Shown here: in pieces, positions 8,482 to 18,414 of the stretch
How positions within the stretch are numbered: position 1 is the stretch's first letter
Layout: each line of letters opens with the position of its first letter
NCBI GenBank assembly: GCA_029237695.1
Contig: JAQRGA010000040.1
Coordinates: forward strand, 124,001-188,000
Length of the DNA: 64,000 bases
DNA from: Conchocele bisecta
Lineage: Eukaryota > Mollusca > Bivalvia > Lucinida > Thyasiridae
Direction of reading: 5' to 3'
Notes under the pieces: model-generated
Database searches by the model: none
The model's input: only the letters and a program-made list of their open reading frames with translations
Told to the model about the DNA's origin: nothing
Program-made: the position numbers and the translations under genes

Positions 8482-9557
8482 TACCAAACTATCGGTTCGC
8501 CTAACGCGCAAGCTGGCGAACACGTACTACAGCCCCCGCGGCTACTGGAAGGGACTCGCGGCCATCAAGAACCTCGCGGCAGCGACCAAGATTTCAGAAA
8601 ACGCTGTCAAGGAATGGCTCAAGAAGCAGGCCATCTGGCAGATCTATTTGCCCGCGCCTCACAATATTCCGCGCACGAAATTCGACGTGCCGGTGCCGAA
8701 CGAAGTCCACCAAGCAGACCTCCTATTTCTCCCTCACGATCGCGTCGGTCGCAAGACGTACAAGTACGCACTGACAATCGTTGACGTAGCGAGTCGTTAT
8801 AAGGAGGCTGAGCCGTTGGCCACTAAAGAGTCTAAGGAGGTGGCCGAGGCTCTTTCCCGATTATATAAGAGGAGTCCTCTCAATTTGCCAAATCTTCTCC
8901 AGGTCGATCCCGGCCACGAGTTCATGGGCGCGGTCTCTCATCTATTTTCTAAGCACGACGTTTCTGTCAGACGCGGCGGCGTCAACATCAACCGAGACCA
9001 GGGGATCGTGGAGCGCTTCAATAGAACCCTGGCTGAGAGACTGTTCGGTCACCAATACGCCAAAGAACTTGTAGACCCTCATTCGCGATCGACCGAGTGG
9101 GTGGCCAGACTGCCCGCCGTGGTCTCCGCACTGAACGGAGAGGTGACCAGATTGATAGGTAAGAAGCCTGTAGATGCCATCAAGTCTTAAAAGGGTGACG
9201 AGCAAGCCCTCTGCCGTCTCGCGCGGGCGACCCGTTGGTTTAGAGGAGCAGCAATCGCCGATTGCGCTTCCATCGGATGTTGACGTCAGGTACCTCTATC
9301 AACCGGGAGAGCTCGAAGGTGGTCGCCGCCGCGCGACTGATCCCGTGTGGTCTCTCAATGTATATCATCTGGATCGATCTATTACCAAACCCGATGAGCC
9401 CGTGCTCTACTATTTGGCTGATGGTCCATCTCGCGGGTTTGTTCGCGAAGAACTTCTTGCGGTACCTTCTGACACCCAGCTACCCCCGGAATCGTCAGAG
9501 TCTTTAGTATTCTCCCCCCCTTTTTTAGAGTCCTTTTTTTTTTTACCTATCCTATAG
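8462..9557 (+). pseudogene. Retroviral-type (rve, DDE) integrase, element I
   Basis: Catalytic ORF of 242 codons (8,462-9,190) with DD35E residues D86 (QADLLFL), D149 (LLQVDPG) and E184 (DQGIVERFNR). The C-terminal chromatin/DNA-binding-like part (VRYLYQPGELEGGRRRATDP; GFVREELL) continues in another frame from ~9,191 to ~9,500, so a frameshift near 9,185 splits the protein. The linker at 9,251-9,265 contains a GCAATCGCCGATTGC palindrome. Polinton integrases insert the element and normally create 6-bp duplications. It converges with the polymerase, the ORFs overlapping by ~11 bp. The element II copy is deleted; the element III copy has a nonsense codon. Confidence 0.85.
9251..9265. repeat. GCAATCGCCGATTGC palindrome inside integrase linker
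   Basis: 15-bp inverted repeat between the catalytic and C-terminal parts of the integrase, encoding QSPIA. Member of the coding-region palindrome family. Confidence 0.55.
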
Positions 9558-12500
9558 GCTCGGTGTGTACCCCGTCTTCCATCACTCTCTTCTTGTCGTA
9601 GTACGCCGACAACCCCAACTTCTCCTGCTTGTACGTCTTCATCACCCCGTTAACCATTCGGAATCCCCTGTTCTCCGTCATATCCTTACCCCCTTCGAGA
9701 GCACTCTTGTACCTTCCCCAAGTCAGATCGTTAGATCTCTTCGATATCCCCTTAGCCGAGTGCTTAGATTTTCCTTCACCGCTCACGTAGTAACACTTGC
9801 TGCACATAGCGATGGCTGTATCCCCTTCGAATTCCAGCTTGAATAGTCCCGGAGTTCTGTTGCTCCATTTATCCCACGCCAACCACTCGGTCTTCTCCTT
9901 ATTGAACTTTCTCTTCATATTCTTTCTCACCGCCGCCGCCAGCGTCTTCTCCGACAGCGCGAAGTACATGCTGTCAGTGTCCATCTATATAATTTCGAAA
10001 TCTTATCGATCCACGTACTTGTCCAAGAAGTCGTAGTAGAACTCGAGCATCCGGAGCTTGGCCAGCTGGTAGACCGCTATGCCACACTGAAACGGTCTGT
10101 TGATCACCACTCGAGTCTTCCTGCTCGATATCTCGTAAGCCTCCCCAATCTCCTCCAGGTCTTCGAACCACGCCGACCTCAGTGCCCGGTCTACAGTCTT
10201 CTCATCCTTCGTATATGTGGTGTTCATGTGACTCTCTTAGGCCTCTATCAGCTTGCCACAGCACGCGTTGCCAACCAGTTTGAAGATCTCCGCCAACTCC
10301 ACCTTGCTCTTGTCGACGTCCCCCGTCCGTCTGGCGGCAGTGACCTCTTCCACGAACCATTGAAACGGTTTGCCGGGCGTGTAGTCTATCACCCTATGCA
10401 CCGCCTTGACTACCAGACGACCGTGCTCCATATACCACTTTAGCAGCGGGGAGTATATGATCATCTTCTTGGCAGATAGGGCCCCAACAAGCTTTCTCTG
10501 CCCTTCGACCCTAGTCCTCCCGGTCCTGGCCAGGTAGTCCTTCATGTGCTGCGGAACCTCGGTCTCATCGACTTCTCGATTAACGAACAGCGGAGACATT
10601 TCAGAGAACTTTTCTCTCAACGTTTCCGAGACCTCTATATCCAACTCCGCAAATCCGAACCACTTTTCACTCCTGACCTCCCTCACAAAACGGTCTATAT
10701 ACGACTGTCTTTCCGGGTCGTCACACGTCCATATCTGCTCCTCACCGCACGGCATGTCCTTCGACAGAGTAGATAGGTACAGAGCATTGGCATCGTACCC
10801 CAGCACCCCCTTGCACATCTTCTCCTCCCGACTCCCCACCTGACCCCTGATCGTTGACCTTCCAGCCTCGGCGTATCTGGAGAATACTATGGACGGACCA
10901 CCGACCAATCCCTGCTTCATCATCTCGTAAGTTTCAGACTTCGGCGACCATAACTCGGGCGTGTCCGCCTTCCCATCGATCGTCCCACGAAGTAGGTACT
11001 GAAGGGAAACACCGGGCAGAGACACGGCATCCTTGAGTATATCCACACCTCTTCCCCTGTAGAACTCCGTCATTTTAGTCAGAGCCTCCAGGAACGGTCC
11101 TACATCCAAGTCGTTGTAGTGTCGCAACCATTACTTGAACGTCTTCATCCCCTTTTCTCGGAATACCTTCCTACACTCTTTCCACTCTGTCAACGACAGT
11201 AGGAACTCACCCTTCAACTTCGAGTACCACTCGGGATAGTCGGGCAATCCCGGATGGTCGAGCTTGTCCGCGCTATCGAACCACTCGTACGGGAAGTGAG
11301 ACTTTACCGTTTTACAGTCGTACGCCTTAACCCACCGGTCGTACGTGGTACCGGGTCCTAGATACTGGATGATGTCGAGAAATCTAAACTCCGGGGTAAA
11401 CAGAAACATCGTCGTGCTGGCTCTCTTTCCGACCATCACCTTATTCACGGTGGCCGCCAACTTCTCGACAAGGTACCGCTTGATGAGATTCAGGTCGTAC
11501 CTGCTGTAGTTGAACCCCACCACCGGGACTTGGTCGATCCACGAGACGATCTTCTCTCGCTGAAGTTTCGACAGCATCTCTATGTCGGCCGTCAGATACT
11601 TCTTCCTAACCCCCTCCCTGAAAGCATTGCCTCTCTCCTGCAGCTCGGTCACGAACTTCTCGACCAGAGTGTCGGGATCTCGTTCGCATATGTGTGTGAT
11701 CCCCTCGTGCATCGTATCCCCCAACGACAACGATATAGGGACGTGCTCTACCTCGAAGGTCAGGTCTTTGGTGGGTCGCGTGGTTTTCGACTTGTCGAGA
11801 TACGCCTCGAAGTCGTAGACTATCTGGTGAGGATACAGAGTCGTCTCCTCCTCGCGCGGCGATTGTGGATAGTGGGTATTCACCTCGTTCAACCACTCGC
11901 ACTCCCACATCACCACCAGCTCGTAACCCGCCTTCCTTATCTTGGCGTCTTGGATTTTCGTCCTCCTGTATAGTGATCTCGCGTTACCTCTCCTGCAATG
12001 CATCGGACACCCGTTCCAGTAACATCCGTGAAACAGAAACACGGTCTTGATTTCGTGACAGTAGCCGTCGACCGGATCGCCGGCCACCCACCTCTCCCCG
12101 CCGTGACCGCATCTTGCGTGATGTATGTGATTTCCCACCCTCTCCTCTTCTCTGCTCAACCATTGAATCGACACCGCGCTCGCTGACCCATTGGGATAGA
12201 ACGACTTCTCGTATGCCGACTGCGGTCTCTCTACCCTCTTACTTGGACATGTCACCGCGGTCCTCCCACCCATGCAGGTGGTCGCGTGCCTGTGCATGTT
12301 ACACGACTTTGTGAACCGTTGTTGGCATCCGGAGCACCCGTACTCGTTCGTCATCTTGCGGTGGTTCGTTATGAGGAATGAGTGACCTCCAAACATTCCT
12401 ATCGTCATTGTCTTCTCCCCAACCGCGTCGTAATTTGCCGGAGACTTCATTACGTACCACACTCCGTCGGCGGTGGGCTCGTAAACGCGAATGCCCAGCT

Positions 12501-13491
12501 TGAAATGCTCTTCGACCTTCTTAAGAGAGTCCAGGGGGATTCCCTTACTACCCGGTCCGTTATCGTGACCGAGGTATTCGTGAGCCAGAGCTCGTGCCTT
12601 CTCACAACAGCGGTCGGTTCTCCCTCCACGATGGATGGCTATGCACCTAAACAGACACAAGTAGTCGTCGTACGTGTAGACGGAATACATTCCCTTTTTC
12701 TGTCTTAACCAATCGGGTATTTTTCCCGCTCCCATGAGAAGTTGTTGCGCATCGATGATCATCTTCACCTCGACCGATATCCAACGAACGAAGGTCCATT
12801 TTGTGTTTGGTCTATCAACTTTGTCGATGTGCATTCGACCTTTCTCTCTATCGGATATCCAACTCTCGGCTTTGGCGATCTCGTTTATCCACGGACTGCC
12901 CTTTGATTGTTTGTGATAGATCATCGTTTCGTCGGTCTCGATGTTCCTAATATGATAAGAACACGAATACCTCAGATAACACGCCGTGGTCATCTCTGGG
13001 CAAATTTTATTCATTATGCGATTAGCAATCTCCCCATCTACCCCCCTCTCGAAAGTCCATACTATCTTTCTCCTACCCCTATCAACAGTTTCTTCCCTAA
13101 CTTCGGCTTCTTCGGCGAGAATTATGGGACCCTCCTCCACCAAATCTCTGGCGAGCTGTCTCCTACTCTTAGGAGGGCTCCCCACCAGGCCTTGATAAAT
13201 CTTATTGTAGTACGCTTTGTATAGTGGTTTTCTGCGCGCGCTGGGATTTCCTTTTACACGCTGCGCGTAAGCGGTGGCACGCAGACTGGCCGTCGTCTCG
13301 TTCTCCAATTTCTCGGATCGTTTTTCGGGGTCGGTAGGTTGTCCGGTCGAAACCGCACGCCGCAGCCTCTCCTCGTAGACGACGGCTCGCGCGTCACTTA
13401 TCCTATCTGATATATCTTTCTTGAGTCTCAAACCTCTTAGGGAAATTCCCCAACTCTTAGCTTGCTCTCTCATTTGATTTATGGTAGACAT
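9547..13491 (-). pseudogene. Protein-primed-type family B DNA polymerase, element I
   Basis: About 1,315 codons from ATG 13,491. Domains in order: a SAP-like N-terminal helix pair (~1-33), a Cys/His segment with DDYLCLFRCIAIH (~275-287), a C2H2-like finger (YGCSGCQQRFTKSCNMHRH, ~384-402), a Vsr/restriction-like block (VFLFHGCYWNGCPMHC and ELVVMWECEWLNE, ~484-535), the exonuclease motifs VYDFEAYLD (~558) and VVGFNYSRYDLN (~657), then polymerase motifs A (GYDANALYLS, ~10,770-10,800), B (KLVGNACCGK, ~10,250-10,280) and C (MDTDSMY, ~9,964-9,984). Four in-frame stops (11,131; 10,237; 10,003; 9,985) but no frameshift interrupt it. Moderately GC-rich codons match its element, unlike the element II copy. 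Confidence 0.85.
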
Positions 13492-13687
13492 ACTGAGTAT
13501 AACCAATGGAATTCTTGTCTCTAATAGGGTGTAAGTTGCCAATATTTATGACAGATTGTCATATATATACTGAGTATAACCAATGGATTTCTTATCTCTA
13601 ATAGGGTGTAAGTTGCCAATATTTATGACAGATTGTCATATATATACTGAGTATAACCAATGGATTTCTTATCTCTAATAGGGTGTA
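13491..13687. repeat. 77-bp tandem repeat upstream of polymerase
   Basis: About 2.6 direct copies; the phrase tactgagtat recurs at 13,491, 13,568 and 13,645 (period 77). Each unit has a TATATA run and the first copy ends at the polymerase ATG, so this looks like a duplicated promoter or leader. The following ~95 bp (GGTTGATGAAAAATA, then CATACCCGCCGAACA) match the terminal sequences of elements II-IV. Confidence 0.7.
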
Positions 13688-13781
13688 TCTTCTCATGTCA
13701 TAAATATATGGTCTCGAGGTTGATGAAAAATATTTTTCCATTCTTCTCATACATACCCGCCGAACAGTGGGGGAAATTCCG

Positions 13782-13888
13782 AGTAGTATATAAGAGTCAC
13801 CAATGATACCACCATGCGGTGGGGGGCACCGCGCGTAGCCGGTGCCTTCCAGAGGGTGGTGGTATCATTGTGACTCTTATATACTACT
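13782..13888. repeat. 107-bp terminal palindrome between elements I and II
   Basis: Arms AGTAGTATATAAGAGTCAC...AATGATACCACC pair with GGTGGTATCATT...GTGACTCTTATATACTACT. The centre is asymmetric and can fold into extra small hairpins (CCACC/GGTGG and GGCACCG/CGGTGCC around CGCGTAGC). A second copy with different arm bases but the same ACCGCGCGTAGC and TTCCAGAGG centre lies at 43,956-44,064. It abuts the truncated element II polymerase directly. No 6-bp flanking duplication is visible. Confidence 0.7.
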
Positions 13889-15725
13889 ACTGCAAAGGCA
13901 GAAATATTTCTTTCCTTACGAGTGGTTCGATTCTCCAGACAAACTGGAATACCCAGGACTACCGGATATAGAGAATTGGTATTCCAAACTATCTGGGAAA
14001 ATGTTAATAGATGAAACAGAATTAAGTAAATGTCGTAGAATTTTCGAAGAAAATAATATGAAAACTTTCAGAGAGTGGTTGAAATATTACAACGATTTAG
14101 ATGTAGCACCGTTCCTAGAAGCGGTGGGAAAAATGTGTGAATTTTATAAACACAGAGGTGTGGATATTTTCAAAGACGCGGTAACACTAACTGGAGTAGC
14201 TATACAATATGTATTGAGAGGAACCATTAAAGAACAAAAATATTCAAAGACTATTATACCGGAGGATGTTCTATATGCACCAAAATAAGAAACTTACGAA
14301 ATGATGAAAGACGCTCTAGTTGGTGGTCCATCAATAATATTTATACGATATGCAGAAGTCGGTGTTTCAAAGATTAGAAATCCAATTCACGAATTGGGTA
14401 ATTATAAAGAATTAAAAACATGTCAGGCTGTTTTGGGGTACGATGCAAACGCGTTATATTTATCTACGTTAAATAAAGAGATGCCGTGTGGGAGAGAAAC
14501 TATACACCATACCCCACATAACCCTAAATTTATTAAAAAGTTTTGTAAAAGTGTTTTATCTGGAGACTGGTTTGGGTTTGCGGTGGTGGATATAGAAATT
14601 CCACACAACTTAAAAGATAAGTTTTCTGAAATGTCCCCAATATTTATAAACAGAGAAGTAGAGGTTGATGAAGTTCCCGCACACATGTTAAAATATTTAA
14701 AAGATACTGGCCGAACAAGAGGAGATGGAAAAAAATTGGTGGGATCTATGACCGCCACTAAAGTACTGCTATATGCGCCACTGTTGAAATGCTATTTAAA
14801 ACACGGCCTAGAAATAACGGGAGTTCATCGTGTTTTAGATTATATTAGTGGTAAACCCTTCGAATGGTTCGCGAAAAAGGTTACAGCCGCAAGACGAACG
14901 GGGGATGTAGAACCAAATAAGTAACCAGTAGCCGACATAATGAAATTATTAGGAAACTCGTGTTGTGGAAAAATGATAGAGGCAACGGAGAGACATTTAA
15001 ATACGACACATACACAGGACGAAACCTGTGTTGACAAAGCATTAATATCTGCATTCTTTGACGATTTGGAAGAGATAGGAGATGCGTACGAAATATCTTC
15101 CCGAAAACCCCGGTTTACAGTAAAGAGACCCTTCCACTGCGGAATAGCGGTTTATCAACTAGCTAAATTGAGAATGTTGGAATTTTACTACGAATTTCTA
15201 GACAAATAAGTAAAAAGAGAAGACTTTGAATTAATACAGATGGACACGGATAGTATGTATATAGGAGTTAGTGGAAAAACAATAGAGGAATTGATTAGAC
15301 CTAACTTACTAGACGAGTTTGAAAAAGAAAATAATAAATGGTTGGCTTGGGATAAATGGAGCGAAAGAGAGCCAGGACTTTTCAAAATGGAATTCAGCGG
15401 AGATAGGGCGATAGCGTTATCTAGTAAGTGTTATTTCGTAGAAAAATTTGATTTCAATAATTTTGATAATTTTAAGGAATTAATTAATAAAAACTCTGCG
15501 AAAGGAATGTCCAAGAGAACTAACAATTTAAATTGGGATAAATATAAACGAGTACTAAGTGAAACTACGGAAGATGGAAAACACATTATAGATGTAGCAC
15601 AAAATAGAGGATTTAAAATGAAAGACGGTGTTATGAAAACGTACTGTCAACAAAAATTAGGACTCTCGGCGTACTACGATAAAAGACGCGTGTTACCAGA
15701 CGGAATACATACAGAACCTCTTTAA
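13889..15725 (+). pseudogene. Family B DNA polymerase, 5'-truncated and divergent (element II)
   Basis: Begins abruptly at FFPYEWFDSPDKLEYPG, equivalent to about two-thirds into the element I protein; exonuclease I/II and all N-terminal domains are gone. Motif A (GYDANALYLS, ~14,440), motif B (KLLGNSCCGKMI, ~14,943) and motif C (QMDTDSMYIG, ~15,237) are present. Three in-frame TAA codons (14,286; 14,922; 15,207) and no frameshift. Codons are far more AT-rich and the protein clearly more diverged from element I than the capsid, ATPase and small genes of the same element are, suggesting recombination with another lineage. A CCAATTCACGAATTGG palindrome at 14,382 adds residues absent from copy I. 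Confidence 0.8.
14382..14397. repeat. CCAATTCACGAATTGG palindrome in polymerase II
   Basis: Perfect palindromic arms inside the polymerase frame (encodes NPIHELG). The element I polymerase lacks it at the equivalent site, between IR and the motif A block. Confidence 0.6.
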
Positions 15726-15744
15726 TTTTAAGAAAATTAACAAT

Positions 15745-15828
15745 CTAAAGACTCTGACGATCCGGGGGTAGCTGGGTGTCAGAAGGCACCGCGAGAAGTT
15801 CTTCGCGAACAAAACCGCTGGAAAGTTT
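15745..15828 (-). pseudogene. Integrase C-terminal remnant, element II
   Basis: About 80 bp on the minus strand match the integrase 3' end of element I (9,425-9,510: GFVREELLAVPSDTQLPP). At ~15,829 it joins directly to the interior of the MASIG gene, so the rest of the integrase and the MSVDE gene (about 1.5 kb) are deleted. Confidence 0.65.
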
Positions 15829-16057
15829 GCGCGGTGTGATTCTCGCGGCGAAGCTCTTCGTTGATCCAGTCCAGATGGGCGGTTAGTTTTTTCGACCATA
15901 ATTCCTTTGCGCTATTGAGTTGTTCTACAGCTAAATCGTGACGCTTGCGCTCCTCATCCACGTTCGAGCTTTTTATTTTCGCGAATATAAAGTTGCCACC
16001 GCTGAACGCCAAAGCGTTTACAATCGCATCACCTATCATTATTCCGATCGAAGCCAT
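15829..16057 (-). pseudogene. MASIG helical membrane protein, 3'-truncated (element II)
   Basis: Starts at ATG 16,057 (MASIGIMIGDAIVNALAFSG) and keeps the charged helix to ENHAQTF-like residues, then enters integrase remnant sequence at the deletion junction. The C-terminal TM helix is missing. Starts directly after the stop of the 77-residue gene, as in the other elements. Confidence 0.6.
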
Positions 16058-16291
16058 TTATTTCCATATATTAACAGGTATAATTCCAACTTTAATTAGA
16101 TAATCTCTGGTCCAAACTGCGGCCGCTACATCTAAGGTGGCGAGTCCTACGTCTCTCACAGTAAAGTCCAATTTGGGAGCGGACCCTCCTAGGGCCATCT
16201 TTGATAGTCGAGCATACCCGATACTGAAACCCGATATCACCACGGCGTGATAAAGTGCATTCACTATCATTTTACCATCTTGTTCAGCCAT
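16058..16291 (-). CDS. 77-residue membrane protein, element II
   Basis: Intact ortholog of 7,386-7,619 (MAEQDGKMIVNALYHAVVI...IPVNIWK). Same two hydrophobic segments and same TAA-ATG junction with the MASIG gene. Intact despite heavy decay around it. Function unknown. Confidence 0.65.
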   Translation of the reverse strand: MAEQDGKMIVNALYHAVVISGFSIGYARLSKMALGGSAPKLDFTVRDVGLATLDVAAAVWTRDYLIKVGIIPVNIWK

Positions 16292-16300
16292 TTTTGATAA

Positions 16301-16850
16301 TTATTGCATATAAAAGGGATCGCCATTAATGTTTAAATGGGGTGCATCCAATTGCGATTGGTGTTTAATAACTTTCTTCGGAACCACCTTCAACACTGTT
16401 GTGGGTTGTTTTGAAAGGTGTTTCATCACACACAGGGTGCCCACAACTGTCAGACCCCCACCAACAACCCACGGGACGATCTTCCTATAAGGTTCAACAA
16501 TGTTGAGGTAATAGGGGGTAGGAGCTACAGCAATCGGGGATTTCTCTTCCAATTCGTGGATAAACACCTGCCACAGGGTGTTTTACTGTTTCAACAGCAA
16601 TCGGGTTCAACGGTGTTGAGTGCAACGACCGTTTGGCCTCTCGAAGCTCGGCGAGTATTTTATCTTGTTTAACTTTTCGGGCGGCAGCCGCTGCCCGCCC
16701 AGTTGCCTGTCTTTTTTGGTTTTTATATCGTGCAATCGGGTTCAACTCCAACAGGGTTGGAGAAATCGGGTTCAAATCCAACCCTGTTGGAGTTGGTGCA
16801 ATCTGGGGTTGCTGTTCCGTCACTCTCGCAGGTGTGTCTTGTGTCATCAT
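16301..16850 (-). pseudogene. Basic single-pass membrane protein, element II
   Basis: Ortholog of 6,780-7,370. Starts MMTQDTPARVTEQQ at 16,850, with the basic block QKRQATGRAAAAARKVKQD; a frameshift near 16,570 moves the TM helix (VPWVVGGGLTVVGTLCV) and DPFYMQ tail to another frame. The linker differs from element I by several CCAA.../...TTGG palindromes (e.g. CCAACAGGGTTGG, CCAACCCTGTTGG, CCAATTGCGATTGG at 16,348-16,361). Confidence 0.55.
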
Positions 16851-17403
16851 TTATAATAATAATATTAGGGCTTATATTTCGTGGGCATATATGTCCAAAT
16901 TGACAGTCTTTTCCCGTGGTCAACGCGGTTGTCAGTGGAGCTAATTACATTCCAAACTTGTGATAAATTGAGCAGAAGGCTGTTCTAAGAGTGTGTCCTA
17001 TAAAAGGGCCAGTCTCTAGATCGCGAATCAACCCCGCGGTGTTTGGTATAGGGAGAAGTATACTAACGGCGGTTGCGTACAAATGAATAGCCGCTGATCC
17101 AAGAGTTTTTGTCATCTCCGCACCTAACCTAGATTCGTATCGCGCATACATTTTATCAACCTCTACATCTGACATCTTATCCACCAGACAAACTGAGAGA
17201 CGCCTACCGAGGTGATGCTCCGATTGTCCCTCAGCAACCAGCGCAGCTAGCCGCTCTCGTCGCGCAGCATTTTCATTCGTATCGGCACTCAACCCAATCG
17301 AAATAGGATTTGAGGTTTCATTATCTTTCAGGAAAGATACTGTGTCGGCAGTCGGCGTTGAGGTTTCTTCCATTATATGATCGAGAAGTTCGTCGCAGTT
17401 CAT
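16723..17403 (-). pseudogene. Conserved 'MNCDELL' protein, element II
   Basis: Ortholog of 6,183-6,946 from ATG 17,403, with a shorter linker. The domain reads MSDVEVDKMYARYESRLGAE and DPFIGHTLRTA-like residues; a TAA at 16,945 replaces a Tyr codon in HKFGMY, and conserved sequence continues to 16,723. Function unknown. Confidence 0.55.
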
Positions 17404-17535
17404 TTTTCTTAAAATTAATTTAATTATACTGACAAGTCTCATAAGTCTAACATATTGCCAAGCGCACCACCCGATACTTATGATCACCGTTATGCTCACA
17501 ACAAAGCTCGCAGCGGAGCACCAAATTGTTAACAT
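17404..17535 (-). CDS. Membrane miniprotein fused to MNCDELL (element II)
   Basis: Same hydrophobic helix as 6,043-6,162 (SFVVSITVIISIGWCAWQY). The stop codon present in element I is absent, so the frame continues through the spacer (IIKLILRK) into MNCDELL. Either the stop in element I or the readthrough here is derived; element III also reads through. Confidence 0.45.
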
Positions 17536-17770
17536 TGTAAACCATTGTTCAGCATTTGTTCAGCATTGTTAAATATTTGTTAAGCATTGTTAAGCATTGT
17601 TCAGCATTTTGTTAAGAATAATTAAGCATTGTTCAGCAATTGCTTTGTAATTTTATAAAATAACTTTGTGCTTACTCCCCCCTTTGTAACTTTGTAAAAA
17701 AAAATTGTGCTTACTCCCCCCCTTTGTAAAAAAATTGTTAAACATTGTTCAGCATTTGTTAAGCATTTGC
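17536..17770 (-). repeat. Iteron-like repeats, expanded (element II)
   Basis: Minus-strand copies of TGCTGAACAAT / TGCTTAACAAT, interrupted by two copies of a TTTGTAA...TTGTGCTTACTCCCCCC segment near 17,660-17,730. Equivalent in position to 5,940-6,042 but about twice as long. Confidence 0.55.
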
Positions 17771-17773
17771 TAA

Positions 17774-18414
17774 TTAATTAATAACTTTATAAGCAGTTGG
17801 TTGATCGGTCTTTAACAGAAGCTTGGCGTGCTTAGTTTCCGAAAGCATCTGTCTAACCTCCAGGCACTCCTCGCGCGTTGGGATAACGTCGTTCTCTCGA
17901 AGACATTCATCGAATGAGTCTCGGTCCTTGCAGTGAAAGAGGACGACCCATTTCGTTTGCTCGCGCAGATCCTTGAGGACTGCGTTGTACTTTTGAGTGG
18001 AGATCCATACGCTTTGCCTCGCATGGCGGCCAGAAAATGCGATCTCAGAGAGCATGTCCTTCTTTTTGGTCATCGCCGCCTTGGCCGAGCAATCGTCAAT
18101 CACGTATAGGGTGGGCTCACCCTGGAATCTTTGGTAGAATACACGCAGCCAATCATGAAGTCTGTCGCCGGGGTCAATAACGTATACCTAAGGGTCGGTC
18201 CATATCCACGGGCGCCCTAATAAGTATCATTGTGCCACACAGTGGGACACAGGATCACAATGTGTCGAAAGGCACTGCTGTAGGACTCCTCGAGTAAGTC
18301 GAGGATGAAAACTGTTTTTCCACATCCTGTCTGCCAACATATTATGGCAGAGTGGGCATCTCCAATCGTGAATTGGTATTGATTTTTAGTAGATCGCTGA
18401 TACGTATCGGCCAT
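17774..18414 (-). pseudogene. Packaging ATPase, element II
   Basis: ATG at 18,414 (MADTYQRSTKNQYQFTIGDA) lies inside the capsid 3' end in another frame, so capsid and ATPase overlap by 29 bp; this copy shows the likely native start. Walker A reads WQTGCGKT (first Gly replaced by Trp). Two in-frame TAG codons (at QRRPW and PEVY equivalents) inactivate it; a sound segment continues from 18,103 to the stop at 17,774. Confidence 0.7.

Noticed and set aside
11530..13224. Several plus-strand ORFs of 60-147 codons opposite the polymerase
   Set aside because: Shadow frames of the GC-richer polymerase coding strand; no independent homology between copies.
13782..13888. Palindrome as a divergent TATA promoter pair only
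   Set aside because: TATATAAG words exist in the arms, but the second copy at 43,956 keeps the arm pairing and centre without genes on both sides, so an end or hairpin role fits better.
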